Below, one piece after another: positions 27,475 through 35,508 of a stretch of 64,000 bases of DNA (within the stretch, counting starts at the first letter, position 1; every line of letters starts with the position of its first letter). Origin of the DNA: an uncultured Bacteroidia bacterium (GTDB taxonomy: Bacteria > Bacteroidota > Bacteroidia > Bacteroidales > F082). The translations under genes and the position numbers were made by a program. The DNA lies in assembly GCA_902785755.1 (NCBI GenBank), contig CACZZO010000012.1, positions 124,001 through 188,000 of the forward strand. Reading direction: 5' to 3'. The notes beneath the pieces are model-generated. The model did no database searches. It saw only the letters and a list, made by a program, of their open reading frames with translations, and was not told where the DNA came from.

Positions 27475-28052
27475 TGCAAGCTGCAATTCCCATAGTCCAG
27501 CTTCGTGATGCCACATTGGATGATGCTCCATTCATTGCCCGTGTGGTTTTGGCGGGTATTGATATGCTTGACCTTGATGCAACGCTTCCAGATGAGCAGC
27601 GAGGCATTTATGAGCATTTTATTGAGATTTGCCGTATGGACGACACCTTGTATAGTTATTGCAACACGCGCATAGCCGATACCGATGGCAAAAGGGTGGG
27701 GGCTTTGGTGGCTTACGATGGCGCTCGTTATGCAAGGATGCGTGAAAAGACTTTCGGCCTTGTGAAGCACACATCTGGTATGGATTTGAGTCGCAATGCG
27801 ATGGAAACGGGTCCGGGCGAATTTTATTTGGATAGTATGGCCGTTTTTCCCGAATATAGGGGTGCTGGCATTGGTAGGATGCTGATGCGCGACCGTGTGG
27901 ATTTCGCCATAGATAATGGCTTCTCCAAGGTAACGCTTCTTGTTGACAAGGATAAACCGCATCTGCAAAAGTATTATGAAAGTGAGGGCTTCGCTTTTGT
28001 TGGGGAGATGTTTGTATTAGGAAGCTGGTATAATAAATTGGAGAAAGGGTAA
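27474..28052 (+). CDS. GNAT-family N-acetyltransferase
   Basis: 192-residue acetyl-CoA-dependent transferase. The acetyl-CoA loop is visible in LDSMAVFPEYRGAGIGRMLMRD (motif A, R-G-A-G-I-G), followed by the C-terminal strand KVTLLVDKDKPHLQKYYESEGF. The acceptor is unknown. Coupling to an MFS transporter hints at modification of, or resistance to, the same compound, which is inference. Confidence 0.88.
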   Translation: MQAAIPIVQLRDATLDDAPFIARVVLAGIDMLDLDATLPDEQRGIYEHFIEICRMDDTLYSYCNTRIADTDGKRVGALVAYDGARYARMREKTFGLVKHTSGMDLSRNAMETGPGEFYLDSMAVFPEYRGAGIGRMLMRDRVDFAIDNGFSKVTLLVDKDKPHLQKYYESEGFAFVGEMFVLGSWYNKLEKG

Positions 28053-28070
28053 AAGTAAAGTTAATTTTCA

Positions 28071-28079
28071 TATTTTTGC
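28071..28079 (+). promoter_or_regulatory. Promoter -7 element of the DUF1016 gene
   Basis: TATTTTTGC, 21 bases before the ATG at 28101, matches TAnnTTTG. Confidence 0.55.
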
Positions 28080-28100
28080 AAAACCAAACAGAAAAAGCCG

Positions 28101-29333
28101 ATGGATTTTCCGCAGTTGTCAAATAATATACAAATGACGCACAATTTGTTGCAAAACAATGCGATGCGTGCCATCAACCAGAACATTACTGCGCGTAATT
28201 GGTTGGTGGGCTATTGGATTGTTGAGTTTGAGCAAAATGGTGAGGACAGGGCGAAGTATGGGGATAAGTTGCTGTCGGAGTTGGCGAAGTCTATCGGTAT
28301 CAAGGGAATGGGTATAACTATGTTGAGCCAATGCAGGAAGTTTTATACCGTCTATCCCCAAATTGGGATAGATGTTGAGCGTTTTTTGCGGAAGCCCCAA
28401 AACTATACAATTTTTCAGACAATGTCTGAAAAATTACAATTAACCAGTAATCAAGATGATGCAATTTTTCAGTCAGTGACTGAAAAATTACAGGTAAGAA
28501 AAGATGCACAAGACGGATTGAAAATCCAGACACTGTCTGGAAAATTACAAATTCTTGATAATCACGATGGTATAATTTTTCAGTCAGCGACTGAAAAATT
28601 ACCGCAAGTGCCGTCTGAAAAACTGTTTGGATTCATTTCGTTTACTCATTTTGCTGAATTGATTTCCATAGAAAACCCTTTGAAACGAACTTTCTACGAA
28701 ATCGAAACCATCAAAGGCTGTTGGAGTGTGCGTGAATTGAGGCGGCAAATTGACACCCTTTGCTACGAGCGGGCAGGCATCAGCAAGAATCCGGAGAAAC
28801 TGATGGCTTTGGTCAACGAAAAGGCTGAAACGGCTATGCCGACAAACATAGTGAAATCACCGTATGTGTTTGATTTCTTGGGGCTAAAAAGTGCTGATGT
28901 CGTAGAGGAAAGCGACCTTGAAACCCTATTGATTAGCCACATTCAGGAGTTTATATTGGAGTTGGGCGAGGGCTTTTGTTTTGAGGGTCGGCAGAAGCGT
29001 ATTTTGATTGACGATGAGTATTTCTTCGTGGACTTGGTCTTTTATCACAGGATATTGAAATGCCACGTGTTGGTTGAACTGAAGACCAAGAAGTTCAACT
29101 ATGCAGATATGGCTCAACTGAATATGTATGTGGCGTATTACCGCGACAAGATGATGGCCGAGGGCGACAATGCCCCGATAGGCATTCTGCTTTGCACCGA
29201 TGCCTCGTCCGAAATGGTAAGGTATGCCACGGCAGGGATGGATGAGAACTTGTTCGTTTCCAAGTATTTGCTCCAACTACCTGCCAAGGAAACTTTTGTT
29301 GAATTTTTGAACAAGGAAATGAAAGAACTATGA
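28101..29333 (+). CDS. DUF1016 (YhcG-like) PD-(D/E)xK nuclease family protein
   Basis: 410-residue protein of the YhcG/DUF1016 family, considered nuclease-like and often found in accessory and restriction regions. The N-terminal domain has ARNWLVGYWIVEFEQNGEDRAKYG and GMGITMLSQCRKFY. The C-terminal nuclease fold shows FFVDLVFYHRILKCHVLVELKTKKF, with D and ExK in place, then MNMYV-like YVAYYRDKM. Residues around 104-170 are a four- to five-copy repeat with pattern (I/F)Q-x3-(S/T)EKLQ, encoded by palindromic DNA. The last codons overlap the ATG of the EEP gene (ATGA). Confidence 0.85.
   Translation: MDFPQLSNNIQMTHNLLQNNAMRAINQNITARNWLVGYWIVEFEQNGEDRAKYGDKLLSELAKSIGIKGMGITMLSQCRKFYTVYPQIGIDVERFLRKPQNYTIFQTMSEKLQLTSNQDDAIFQSVTEKLQVRKDAQDGLKIQTLSGKLQILDNHDGIIFQSATEKLPQVPSEKLFGFISFTHFAELISIENPLKRTFYEIETIKGCWSVRELRRQIDTLCYERAGISKNPEKLMALVNEKAETAMPTNIVKSPYVFDFLGLKSADVVEESDLETLLISHIQEFILELGEGFCFEGRQKRILIDDEYFFVDLVFYHRILKCHVLVELKTKKFNYADMAQLNMYVAYYRDKMMAEGDNAPIGILLCTDASSEMVRYATAGMDENLFVSKYLLQLPAKETFVEFLNKEMKEL
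28411..28612 (+). repeat. In-frame palindromic repeats inside the DUF1016 gene
   Basis: Four palindromes of the type TTTTTCAG, a short centre, CTGAAAAA occur at about 28411, 28465, 28520 and 28576, with a fifth half-site GTCTGAAAAA at 28613. Spacing is 54-57 bases, always a multiple of three, so each adds 18-19 residues without breaking the frame. The third copy has CCAG/CTGG with compensating changes on both arms, which points to selection on or copying of the palindrome. Confidence 0.85.
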
Positions 29334-30289
29334 AGAAAAAACTCCTTCTCTTAGCCTTTATCGTGGCTTCATTGCAACTTACAGCCCAACAAATGCTCGT
29401 CGGCTCCTACAACATTCGTTACAAGAACTGGAACGACAGTGTGCAGGGCGAACATTGGCCCAAACGTTGCCAAGTCATCTGCGACCAAGTGAACTTCATG
29501 TCGCCTGACATTTTCGGGACTCAGGAAGTGCTTTGGGAACAACTCCAAGACATGAAAAATGCCCTCGACGGCTACGACTACATCGGCATCGGGCGCGACG
29601 ATGGCGAGCGGGGCGGCGAGCACGAGGCCATCTTCTACAAAAAGGACAAACTCCAACTCCTCAACCATGGCGATTTCTGGCTCAGCGAAACGCCCGAAAA
29701 GCCAGGCTTGGGCTGGGACGCGGCTTGCATACGCATCTGCACTTGGGGCAAGTTCAGCGCAAAGGTTCTCGACTTGAACCAACGCAGAGGCTTGTTCAAT
29801 CGCGGACCGAGATATAAGGAAAAAGTGTTCTATTTCTTCAACCTCCACATGGATCATGTGGGCGTGGTGGCGCGGCGCGAGGCTGCCAAGTTGGTCGTGG
29901 CCAAGATTCGCGAAATTGCCCAAGGCGAGCCCGTCATCCTCACAGGCGACTTCAATGTGGATCAAAACGATGAGATTTACACGATTTTCACCAATTCAGG
30001 CTTGCTGAAAGATGCCTACGATGCGGCTCGCATCCGTTTTGCGGAGAACGGAACCTTCAACGCCTTCAAAACCAACTACTTCACAACCAGCCGCATCGAC
30101 CATGTGTTTGTGTCGCCAAGCGCGGAAGTGGAGGCCTACGGCGTGTTCACTGACAGTTATTGGACACCCGACAACGACCCTGACGACAACATCAAGGCCT
30201 CTGATGCGCCGCAGCAAATCTCATTCGACACCTACATTCGGCACAATCCTTCGGACCATTATCCGGTGTTTGTGAGAGTGAAATTGTGA
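29330..30289 (+). CDS. Secreted endonuclease/exonuclease/phosphatase-family protein
   Basis: 319-residue metal-dependent hydrolase with a signal peptide (MKKKLLLLAFIVASLQLTAQQ). Active-site motifs of the EEP fold are all present: SYNIRYKN, FGTQEV (metal-binding E), FNLHMDH, LTGDFNV (D and N), SRIDHVFVS, and the terminal PSDHYPV with the catalytic histidine. In Bacteroidetes such exported proteins are usually phosphodiesterases or sugar-phosphatase relatives rather than DNases. The start overlaps the DUF1016 stop. Confidence 0.88.
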   Translation: MKKKLLLLAFIVASLQLTAQQMLVGSYNIRYKNWNDSVQGEHWPKRCQVICDQVNFMSPDIFGTQEVLWEQLQDMKNALDGYDYIGIGRDDGERGGEHEAIFYKKDKLQLLNHGDFWLSETPEKPGLGWDAACIRICTWGKFSAKVLDLNQRRGLFNRGPRYKEKVFYFFNLHMDHVGVVARREAAKLVVAKIREIAQGEPVILTGDFNVDQNDEIYTIFTNSGLLKDAYDAARIRFAENGTFNAFKTNYFTTSRIDHVFVSPSAEVEAYGVFTDSYWTPDNDPDDNIKASDAPQQISFDTYIRHNPSDHYPVFVRVKL

Positions 30290-31198
30290 TTAAACCTTCT
30301 GCCGTCGTTTTATTTCACTCCAGGTCTGTAGTACCACTGAAATGATTATCAGCGCAATGCCAATGCAAAACGAGAAATTCAGTTCCTTGTATTCGCTGAA
30401 AATGAACATCGAAAGGATGATGCTGTAAACGGGTTCGAGGTTGTAGGTCAGGTTGACGGTGAAGGCGGGAATTTTCTGAAGCACAATGATTTGCAGAAGG
30501 CAAAGCCCAATGGTGCAAATCACGACCATGAAGGCAAGATAGGCGTAATCCATCCCGACGGGATAGAGCCGCCCGACAGGGATGAACTGATTATATAAAG
30601 GTATCAGGCAGGTCAGGCCGATGAGGCCGCCGACCATCTCCCAAAGCAGCATGTTCTTGGCCTCGTAATGCTTCCCAACCCTTTGATTGGCAATGGCAAA
30701 CAGCGCATACAAGGCTGATGAAACCACGCCCAAAACAATGCCCAAGCGATAGCGCGAATCGAAATGGAAAATGAGATAGATGCCGAGAATGGTGAGCAGG
30801 CTGAACAAAAATTCGCGCCCTGAAAAACGGTGTTTGTTGATGATAGGCTCAAACAAGGCCGTGAAAAACCCGACCAACGAAAAACACACCACGCCAATGC
30901 TGACGTTGCTGGCCTTGATGGAGGCATAGAAAAACACCCAATGCAGACAAAGCAACATTCCCACGCCGCCCATCTGCAAAACGTCCCTGAATTTGAATCG
31001 TTGTAGGGACGCATCGAATGCGTCCGCTGCACCGCGCCGTGTTTGTACAAAACGCAAATACAAAAACATTATCACCGCTGCTGCAGCCATTCGCCACCAT
31101 ACCAAAATGGCCGAATCCAAGGTGATGAGGCGGCCCAAAACGCCCGTGAAACCCGCGATGAAAACGGAAAGATGCAGCAGAAAATAGTCCTTTTTCAT
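30290..31198 (-). CDS. EamA/DMT-family transporter
   Basis: 302-residue ten-helix drug/metabolite transporter with two EamA half-repeats. The first half holds WWRMAAAAVIMFLYLRFV and the second GLTCLIPLYNQ through YNLEPVYSIILSMFIF, where the helix-8/9 proline-glutamate signature is visible. A hairpin repeat inserted in frame encodes a loop around residues 55-65 (DAFDAS). It is the last gene of a three-gene operon, its start overlapping the SpoU stop by four bases. Substrate unknown. Confidence 0.85.
   Translation of the reverse strand: MKKDYFLLHLSVFIAGFTGVLGRLITLDSAILVWWRMAAAAVIMFLYLRFVQTRRGAADAFDASLQRFKFRDVLQMGGVGMLLCLHWVFFYASIKASNVSIGVVCFSLVGFFTALFEPIINKHRFSGREFLFSLLTILGIYLIFHFDSRYRLGIVLGVVSSALYALFAIANQRVGKHYEAKNMLLWEMVGGLIGLTCLIPLYNQFIPVGRLYPVGMDYAYLAFMVVICTIGLCLLQIIVLQKIPAFTVNLTYNLEPVYSIILSMFIFSEYKELNFSFCIGIALIIISVVLQTWSEIKRRQKV
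31007..31025. repeat. Dispersed hairpin repeat inside the EamA gene
   Basis: GGACGCAT-CGA-ATGCGTCC, preceded by GTA and G, is a perfect eight-pair hairpin of a type common between Bacteroidetes genes. Here it is inside a reading frame, encoding a hydrophilic loop. Confidence 0.6.
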
Positions 31199-31965
31199 GA
31201 TTTTCTACGTTGTCTGATGGCCTCAAAAGTGACGATGGCGGTGGTCACCGACACGTTGAGCGAGTCGGCGATGCCGTTCATGGGGATGATGATGTTTTGG
31301 TCGGCGGCCTCCACCCAAGTCTCGGAAATGCCCGTGGCCTCGGTGCCCATGACGAGGGCGGAGGCTTTGCGGAAGTCGGCATCAAGGTAGTCGATGGAGG
31401 CCTTGAGGTAGGTGCAATATATGGTTATTTCGTTCTTTTTCAGCCATTTGATACACTCTTCTGTGGAGCAGGCATAGACTGGGACACTGAAAATGCAGCC
31501 GATGCTTGCCCGTATCGCATTGGGGTTGAAAAGGTCAGTGGCGGGGTCGGCGACGATGACGGCATCCACGCCAGCGGCATCGGCGGTGCGCATCACTGCA
31601 CCGAGGTTGCCGGGTTTCTCGACCGTTTCCAACACGATAACCAAAGCGTCTTTCTTGGGTTGAAACTCGTTGAGGCTCTTGTATTTGGGTATGGCCACGG
31701 CCAAAAGCCCGTCGCTGCTCTCGCGGTATGCGATTTTGTCGAAAACGTCTTCCGAAACGGTTTCCGTGAACTCGGCTTTAATATTAATAGGTGAACGCAA
31801 CAGCGGCTCGCAGACATACAACTGCTCAATCTCGAAGCCGCAAGCTTGGGCGCGTTCAATCTCACGCTTCCCCTCAATCAGGATGCGGTTTTGCTCGCGG
31901 CGTTCCGAAGCCTTTTGTAACTTGACGAGGTTCTTTATTTTAAGATTTGCCTTACTTGTGATCAT
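31195..31965 (-). CDS. SpoU/TrmH-family RNA 2'-O-methyltransferase
   Basis: SPOUT-fold methyltransferase of tRNA or rRNA, 256 residues from the ATG at 31965. The longer upstream frame translates the end of the neighbouring gene and is rejected. The N-terminal substrate-binding segment contains IKNLVKLQKASERREQN and ILIEGKREIERA. The three SPOUT motifs are visible: EKPGNLGAVMRTADAAG, ALVMGTEATGIS and IPMNGIADSLNVSVTTAI. It lies between two EamA genes with four-base overlaps on both sides, so all three are translationally coupled. Confidence 0.92.
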   Translation of the reverse strand: MITSKANLKIKNLVKLQKASERREQNRILIEGKREIERAQACGFEIEQLYVCEPLLRSPINIKAEFTETVSEDVFDKIAYRESSDGLLAVAIPKYKSLNEFQPKKDALVIVLETVEKPGNLGAVMRTADAAGVDAVIVADPATDLFNPNAIRASIGCIFSVPVYACSTEECIKWLKKNEITIYCTYLKASIDYLDADFRKASALVMGTEATGISETWVEAADQNIIIPMNGIADSLNVSVTTAIVTFEAIRQRRKS

Positions 31966-32849
31966 TGCTTTATCCCTTTCATTTGCGACAGCACCAATCC
32001 CACCACGACCACCAAAATGCCAATAATCTTGTTCGCCGTCAACGCTTCGTGGATGATGAAATAACTGAAAATGGCCGTGAACACGGGAATCAGGTTGGAA
32101 TAGACATTTGCCCGCGATGCGCCTAACTTGCTGAAGGTGAAGGCCCACAAGGCGTATGCAACGGAACTGCAAAACACGCCAAGGCAGACCAACGGAAGGA
32201 TGTAGCCTCCCACATTGGCAAAATTGGAAGGCTCGAATCGCTCAATGATGACCACCACTGGAATGAAGTAAATCATCCCGATGATGTTTTGCATCCAAGT
32301 GATTGTCAACGGTTTGTAGAGTTTGGTCAGTTTGATGAGCGCGATGGAATAGCCAACTGCCACCACAACGGCTCCAAATAGGAACAGGATGCCTTTGGGC
32401 GAGGCAGTAAACTCAAGGTTTTTGTTGAGTAGCAGCACGATAACGCCGACAAAAGAGGTGATGAATCCCACGATGTTCATCGGCGTGAGCCTCTCTTTCA
32501 GGAAGATACGCGCCGCGATAGGAGTCACCAAGGGAATCATGGCGATGATGCCCGAACCGATGATGGGGGAGGTGTTTTTCAACCCGTAGCCCTCGAAAAT
32601 GAAGTAGAGGAACGGTTCGAACATGGCCGCCAAAGCAAAAAGCCCCAAGTGCTCTTTCTTGACTTTTTCGTTGAGGCGGAACGCGAAAAGTATCGCGGTG
32701 AGGAAGATGGTGGCCACTACCAAACGCAGGAAAATGGTCGCCGTAGGATTCAGGTTTTCATACACTTGCGTGGACCAAACAAATGACATCCCCCAAAAAA
32801 TCATGGCAACGATGCCGGCCAAATGAACAATGTAGTTTCGGTTTTTCAT
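31962..32849 (-). CDS. EamA/DMT-family transporter
   Basis: 295-residue ten-helix transporter, first gene of the EamA-SpoU-EamA operon. It opens with a helix ending MIFWGMSFVWS, the common EamA start, and has TIFLRLVVATIFL, the GYGLKNTSPIIGSGIIAMIPL half, and the second repeat YILPLVCLGVFCSSVAYALW. Only weakly similar to the other EamA protein in the operon, so they probably carry different substrates. Its -7 promoter element ends only three bases before the ATG, so the message may be leaderless. Confidence 0.87.
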   Translation of the reverse strand: MKNRNYIVHLAGIVAMIFWGMSFVWSTQVYENLNPTATIFLRLVVATIFLTAILFAFRLNEKVKKEHLGLFALAAMFEPFLYFIFEGYGLKNTSPIIGSGIIAMIPLVTPIAARIFLKERLTPMNIVGFITSFVGVIVLLLNKNLEFTASPKGILFLFGAVVVAVGYSIALIKLTKLYKPLTITWMQNIIGMIYFIPVVVIIERFEPSNFANVGGYILPLVCLGVFCSSVAYALWAFTFSKLGASRANVYSNLIPVFTAIFSYFIIHEALTANKIIGILVVVVGLVLSQMKGIKQ

Positions 32850-32852
32850 GCC

Positions 32853-32861
32853 GCAAAATTA
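32853..32861 (-). promoter_or_regulatory. Promoter -7 element very close to the EamA start
   Basis: On the minus strand TAATTTTGC ends at 32853 and the ATG starts at 32849. Transcription from this box would begin at or inside the start codon. Confidence 0.45.
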
Positions 32862-32915
32862 CGGTTTTTTGAGATTGTTTTCCCGAATTGGAACATTTCG
32901 GCAAGATATTTGTAG

Positions 32916-32924
32916 TAAATTTGC
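32916..32924 (+). promoter_or_regulatory. Promoter -7 element of the lipoprotein gene
   Basis: TAAATTTGC matches TAnnTTTG and gives a leader of about 45 bases before the ATG at 32975. Confidence 0.5.
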
Positions 32925-32974
32925 AGCGTAAAATGAAAATCAAATCTAAGTTTAATAATTAAAAATCTCTAAAA

Positions 32975-33529
32975 ATGAAAAAGTTAAGTATTATCTGCAT
33001 GACGGTTTTGGCCGTTTTCGCGATGGCCTCGTGTCGCGGCCCGATGGGTCCGCAAGGCCCCGCAGGACATGATGGCAACGCCAATGTTGCTTCTTCGACA
33101 TTAACCGTCTATCCCAATAACTGGGAATGGGATTGTCTTTTCACCGATGGCCAAGGGCATGAAAGAGGCCGTTACATTGTGACTATTGATTATCCTGCCA
33201 TCAATAACAACGTTTACAATTATGGCGCAGTGCTCGTTTACATGGATGTCGAAGGCACTTGGTCGCAAGTTCCGCTTACCTACTACTACAGCCCTGACGA
33301 TGATGAGAATGGCAATCCCAACCTTTACGAGGCTTCAATTGAAGTTGCCACGCTCAACGACGGTGGCGTGCGCATCTTCTGGACGGAAAGCGATTTCTGG
33401 AAAGTTGACCGTCCCGACACCCATAGGTTCAAGATTGTGGCCATCGAGGCTTCAGTCTATTCCAACCGAAGCGATGTGGACTACAGCAACTACGAGGCCG
33501 TGAAGACCGCCTTCCAATTGGCTGACTGA
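32975..33529 (+). CDS. Lipoprotein with a short collagen-like segment
   Basis: 184-residue predicted lipoprotein: the signal peptide ends in lipobox AMASC (C20). Directly after it is a run of Gly-X-Y triplets, GPM-GPQ-GPA-GHD-G, a truncated collagen-like tract seen in some Bacteroidetes lipoproteins. The remaining domain is beta-rich (STLTVYPNNWEWDC, YNYGAVLVYMDVEG, THRFKIVAIEASVYS). No enzyme motif. It is a single-gene unit with its own promoter and terminator, probably facing the periplasm or surface. Confidence 0.8.
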   Translation: MKKLSIICMTVLAVFAMASCRGPMGPQGPAGHDGNANVASSTLTVYPNNWEWDCLFTDGQGHERGRYIVTIDYPAINNNVYNYGAVLVYMDVEGTWSQVPLTYYYSPDDDENGNPNLYEASIEVATLNDGGVRIFWTESDFWKVDRPDTHRFKIVAIEASVYSNRSDVDYSNYEAVKTAFQLAD

Positions 33530-33557
33530 TTGGGAATCAAGAGAATCAATCACATGA

Positions 33558-33587
33558 AGACTCGTCCAAAAGACGGGTCTTTTTTTG
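33558..33587 (+). terminator. Rho-independent terminator after the lipoprotein gene
   Basis: AGACTCGTC, loop CAAAA, GACGGGTCT (nine pairs, one T-G), then seven T. Confidence 0.88.
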
Positions 33588-33674
33588 TTTCACGCAGAAT
33601 CCGCAGAAGCGCAAAGCGGAGTGAATTTATTGTCCGGTAGGTTTCCCATAGTTCTGCGATTTCTGCGTGAGAAA
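33588..33674. repeat. Inverted-repeat element (TTTCACGCAGAA type)
   Basis: The left arm TTTCACGCAGAATCCGCAGA and the right arm, which reads in complement TTTCTCACGCAGAAATCGCA then GAA, are imperfect inverted repeats about 21 bases long enclosing about 45 bases. This is a non-coding MITE/REP-like sequence between the terminator and the exchanger gene. An overlapping reading frame on the minus strand is not credible. Confidence 0.6.
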
Positions 33675-33690
33675 AATACTGCGTGAGGTA

Positions 33691-34647
33691 TTATCGCATC
33701 ACCAGCGAAAACCACATGAACCCGACATAGCCTAAAGTGAGCAAGGCTCCTTCCCAGCGGGAGATTTTGCGGCCTTTGCCTGTGAAAACGAACAACAGCA
33801 TGAGGATGTTGGCGGCAAAAAGAATCATCAATTGCTTGTTCATCATCGGGTCGAAAGGCAACGGCGTGATGAGCGCACTGATGCCCAGCACCATAAAGAT
33901 ATTCAAGATATTGGAACCCAATACATTGCCGATGGCAATGCCAGAGTTTTTCTTCAGTGCAGCCACGATGGAAGTGATGAGTTCGGGTAGGGAAGTGGCT
34001 GTAGCTACCACAGTCAAGCCAATGGTGCTCTCGCTCATGCCCCATTGTTTTGCCAAGGTTTGTGCATTACGGGAAACCAATTCTCCGCCGATGTAAAGTC
34101 CTATAATTCCAGCAATTAGCGCAAGAATGGTTTTGCCCCACGGCATGGCTTCCTGAATGTCTTCGGTTTCCTCTTGTGGATTGTTTTTCAGCATGGTCAG
34201 CAGCAGGTAGGCGAAACCCATCAGCAACAGTGCGAGGCCTTCCATCCAGTTGATTGTGCGTGCTTGTCCCGTGAAGAAATAATTGGCCATCAGGGTGATG
34301 GCAAGCGTGGCCAAAAAACCGGCAGGGATGTCGCGGCGGATGGAAACGCGGCTCACATCGATGGGCCAAATGAGCGAACTCACACCCAAAATGAGCAAAA
34401 TGTTCATTGTGTTGCTCCCGATGATGTTGCCGATGGCAAGACCCGGACTGCCTTTGATGCACGAGAACACATTCACAATCATTTCAGGCAACGAAGTGCC
34501 GAAAGCCACGATGGTCAGGCCGATGATGAGTGGCGACAATTTCGCACGGATGCCTACGCTCGTAGCACCATTGACGAGCCAGTTCGCGCCCAAAATCAAG
34601 GCTACGAAACCGATGGCGAGTAGTAATAATGGTAATAGTGAAGTCAT
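33691..34647 (-). CDS. Calcium/sodium antiporter (CaCA, YrbG family)
   Basis: 318-residue inner-membrane cation exchanger with ten helices in two inverted halves. The alpha repeats are clear: GLTIVAFGTSLPE (E55) and GLTVVATATSLPE (E222), each followed by the second part GNIIGSNTMNILLILG and GNVLGSNILNIFMVLG. The acidic glutamates are the ion ligands. Length matches the YrbG type. A single gene with no functional link to neighbours. Confidence 0.95.
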   Translation of the reverse strand: MTSLLPLLLLAIGFVALILGANWLVNGATSVGIRAKLSPLIIGLTIVAFGTSLPEMIVNVFSCIKGSPGLAIGNIIGSNTMNILLILGVSSLIWPIDVSRVSIRRDIPAGFLATLAITLMANYFFTGQARTINWMEGLALLLMGFAYLLLTMLKNNPQEETEDIQEAMPWGKTILALIAGIIGLYIGGELVSRNAQTLAKQWGMSESTIGLTVVATATSLPELITSIVAALKKNSGIAIGNVLGSNILNIFMVLGISALITPLPFDPMMNKQLMILFAANILMLLFVFTGKGRKISRWEGALLTLGYVGFMWFSLVMR

Positions 34648-34668
34648 TTTATTTGTTGTTCATTTTCC

Positions 34669-34750
34669 GACTATGGCCTATGGCTTATGGCTATGGCTTG
34701 CTTCACCCAAAGGTTGAAGTTCGCACCTGTTGTCGGAGCAGGCCATAGTC
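34669..34750. repeat. Inverted repeat of TATGGC units between two genes
   Basis: A perfect 10-bp inverted repeat, GACTATGGCC at 34669-34678 and GGCCATAGTC at 34741-34750, flanks about 60 bases. CTATGGC-type units are iterated four times in the left half and related GGCTATCGGCCAT sequence continues to the right. It looks like a small non-coding repeat element. Confidence 0.55.
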
Positions 34751-34755
34751 ATTGG

Positions 34756-35430
34756 CTATCGGCCATTGTAAAATCGTGCTCCAAAAATCTTGCTTCCCAC
34801 ACGCACCATCGTCGCGCCTTCCTCGACGGCAATCGGATAGTCGTCCGACATGCCCATCGAAATCTCCTTGAACTGTGGCTGGTTAGCGAAATAATCGTGT
34901 TTCAGCGTGTCGAAAATCGCCTTCAGGTGCTTGAATTCCTTGCGCACTTCGGCCTCGTCGTCGGTGAAGGTGGCCATGCCCATCACGCCGCAAATGCGCA
35001 CGTTTTCCATCTGTTTGAACGCTTCTGAATCAAGCAGTTGTCGGGCTTCTTCCATGTCAAGGCCGAATTTGGTTTCCTCTTGCGCGATGTGGAATTGAAG
35101 CAGGCAATCGACAACGCGGTCGTGCTTTTTGGCTTCCTTGTTGACGGCTTCGAGCAGGTTGGCCGAGTCGATGCTATGGATGAGCGTGACGAAAGGGATG
35201 ATGTATTTGATTTTGTTGGTCTGCAAGTGGCCGATGAAGTGCCATTGGATGTCTTGCGGCAGCACCTCATGCTTGTCGCGCATCTCGAGGGCGTGGTTTT
35301 CGCCGAAAACGCGCTGACCAGCGTCGTAGGCTTCCTGCAAGTCGCTGACGGGCTTGGTCTTGCTGACGGCCACCAAAGTCACGCCTTCTGGCAATGTCGC
35401 ACGGATTTTGTTGAGATTTTCTTTAATCAT
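34756..35430 (-). CDS. YggS-family PLP-binding protein (PLPBP)
   Basis: Pyridoxal-phosphate homeostasis protein, 224 residues from the ATG at 35430 (MIKENLNKIRATL). PLP would bind K24 in LVAVSKTKPV. Other signatures are FGENHALEMRDKHE, WHFIGHLQTNKIKYI, and the C-terminal SMGMSDDYPIAVEEGATMVRVGSKIFGAR. A longer frame reaching 35628 only translates the 23-bp repeat array and a promoter, so it is rejected; a TAnnTTTG element (TACTTTTG on the minus strand near 35452-35460) supports the short start. Confidence 0.93.
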   Translation of the reverse strand: MIKENLNKIRATLPEGVTLVAVSKTKPVSDLQEAYDAGQRVFGENHALEMRDKHEVLPQDIQWHFIGHLQTNKIKYIIPFVTLIHSIDSANLLEAVNKEAKKHDRVVDCLLQFHIAQEETKFGLDMEEARQLLDSEAFKQMENVRICGVMGMATFTDDEAEVRKEFKHLKAIFDTLKHDYFANQPQFKEISMGMSDDYPIAVEEGATMVRVGSKIFGARFYNGR

Positions 35431-35508
35431 GATGATGATTTTTTGAGCAGACAAAAGTACAACAATTTGATGGAATGGCGAATTATTCTTTTGTGTTTTG
35501 AAAATATC

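Noticed and set aside
33590..34045. Minus-strand open frame over the inverted repeat and the exchanger C-terminus
   Set aside because: It overlaps the exchanger gene in another frame and crosses a hairpin element; low-complexity His/Arg composition.
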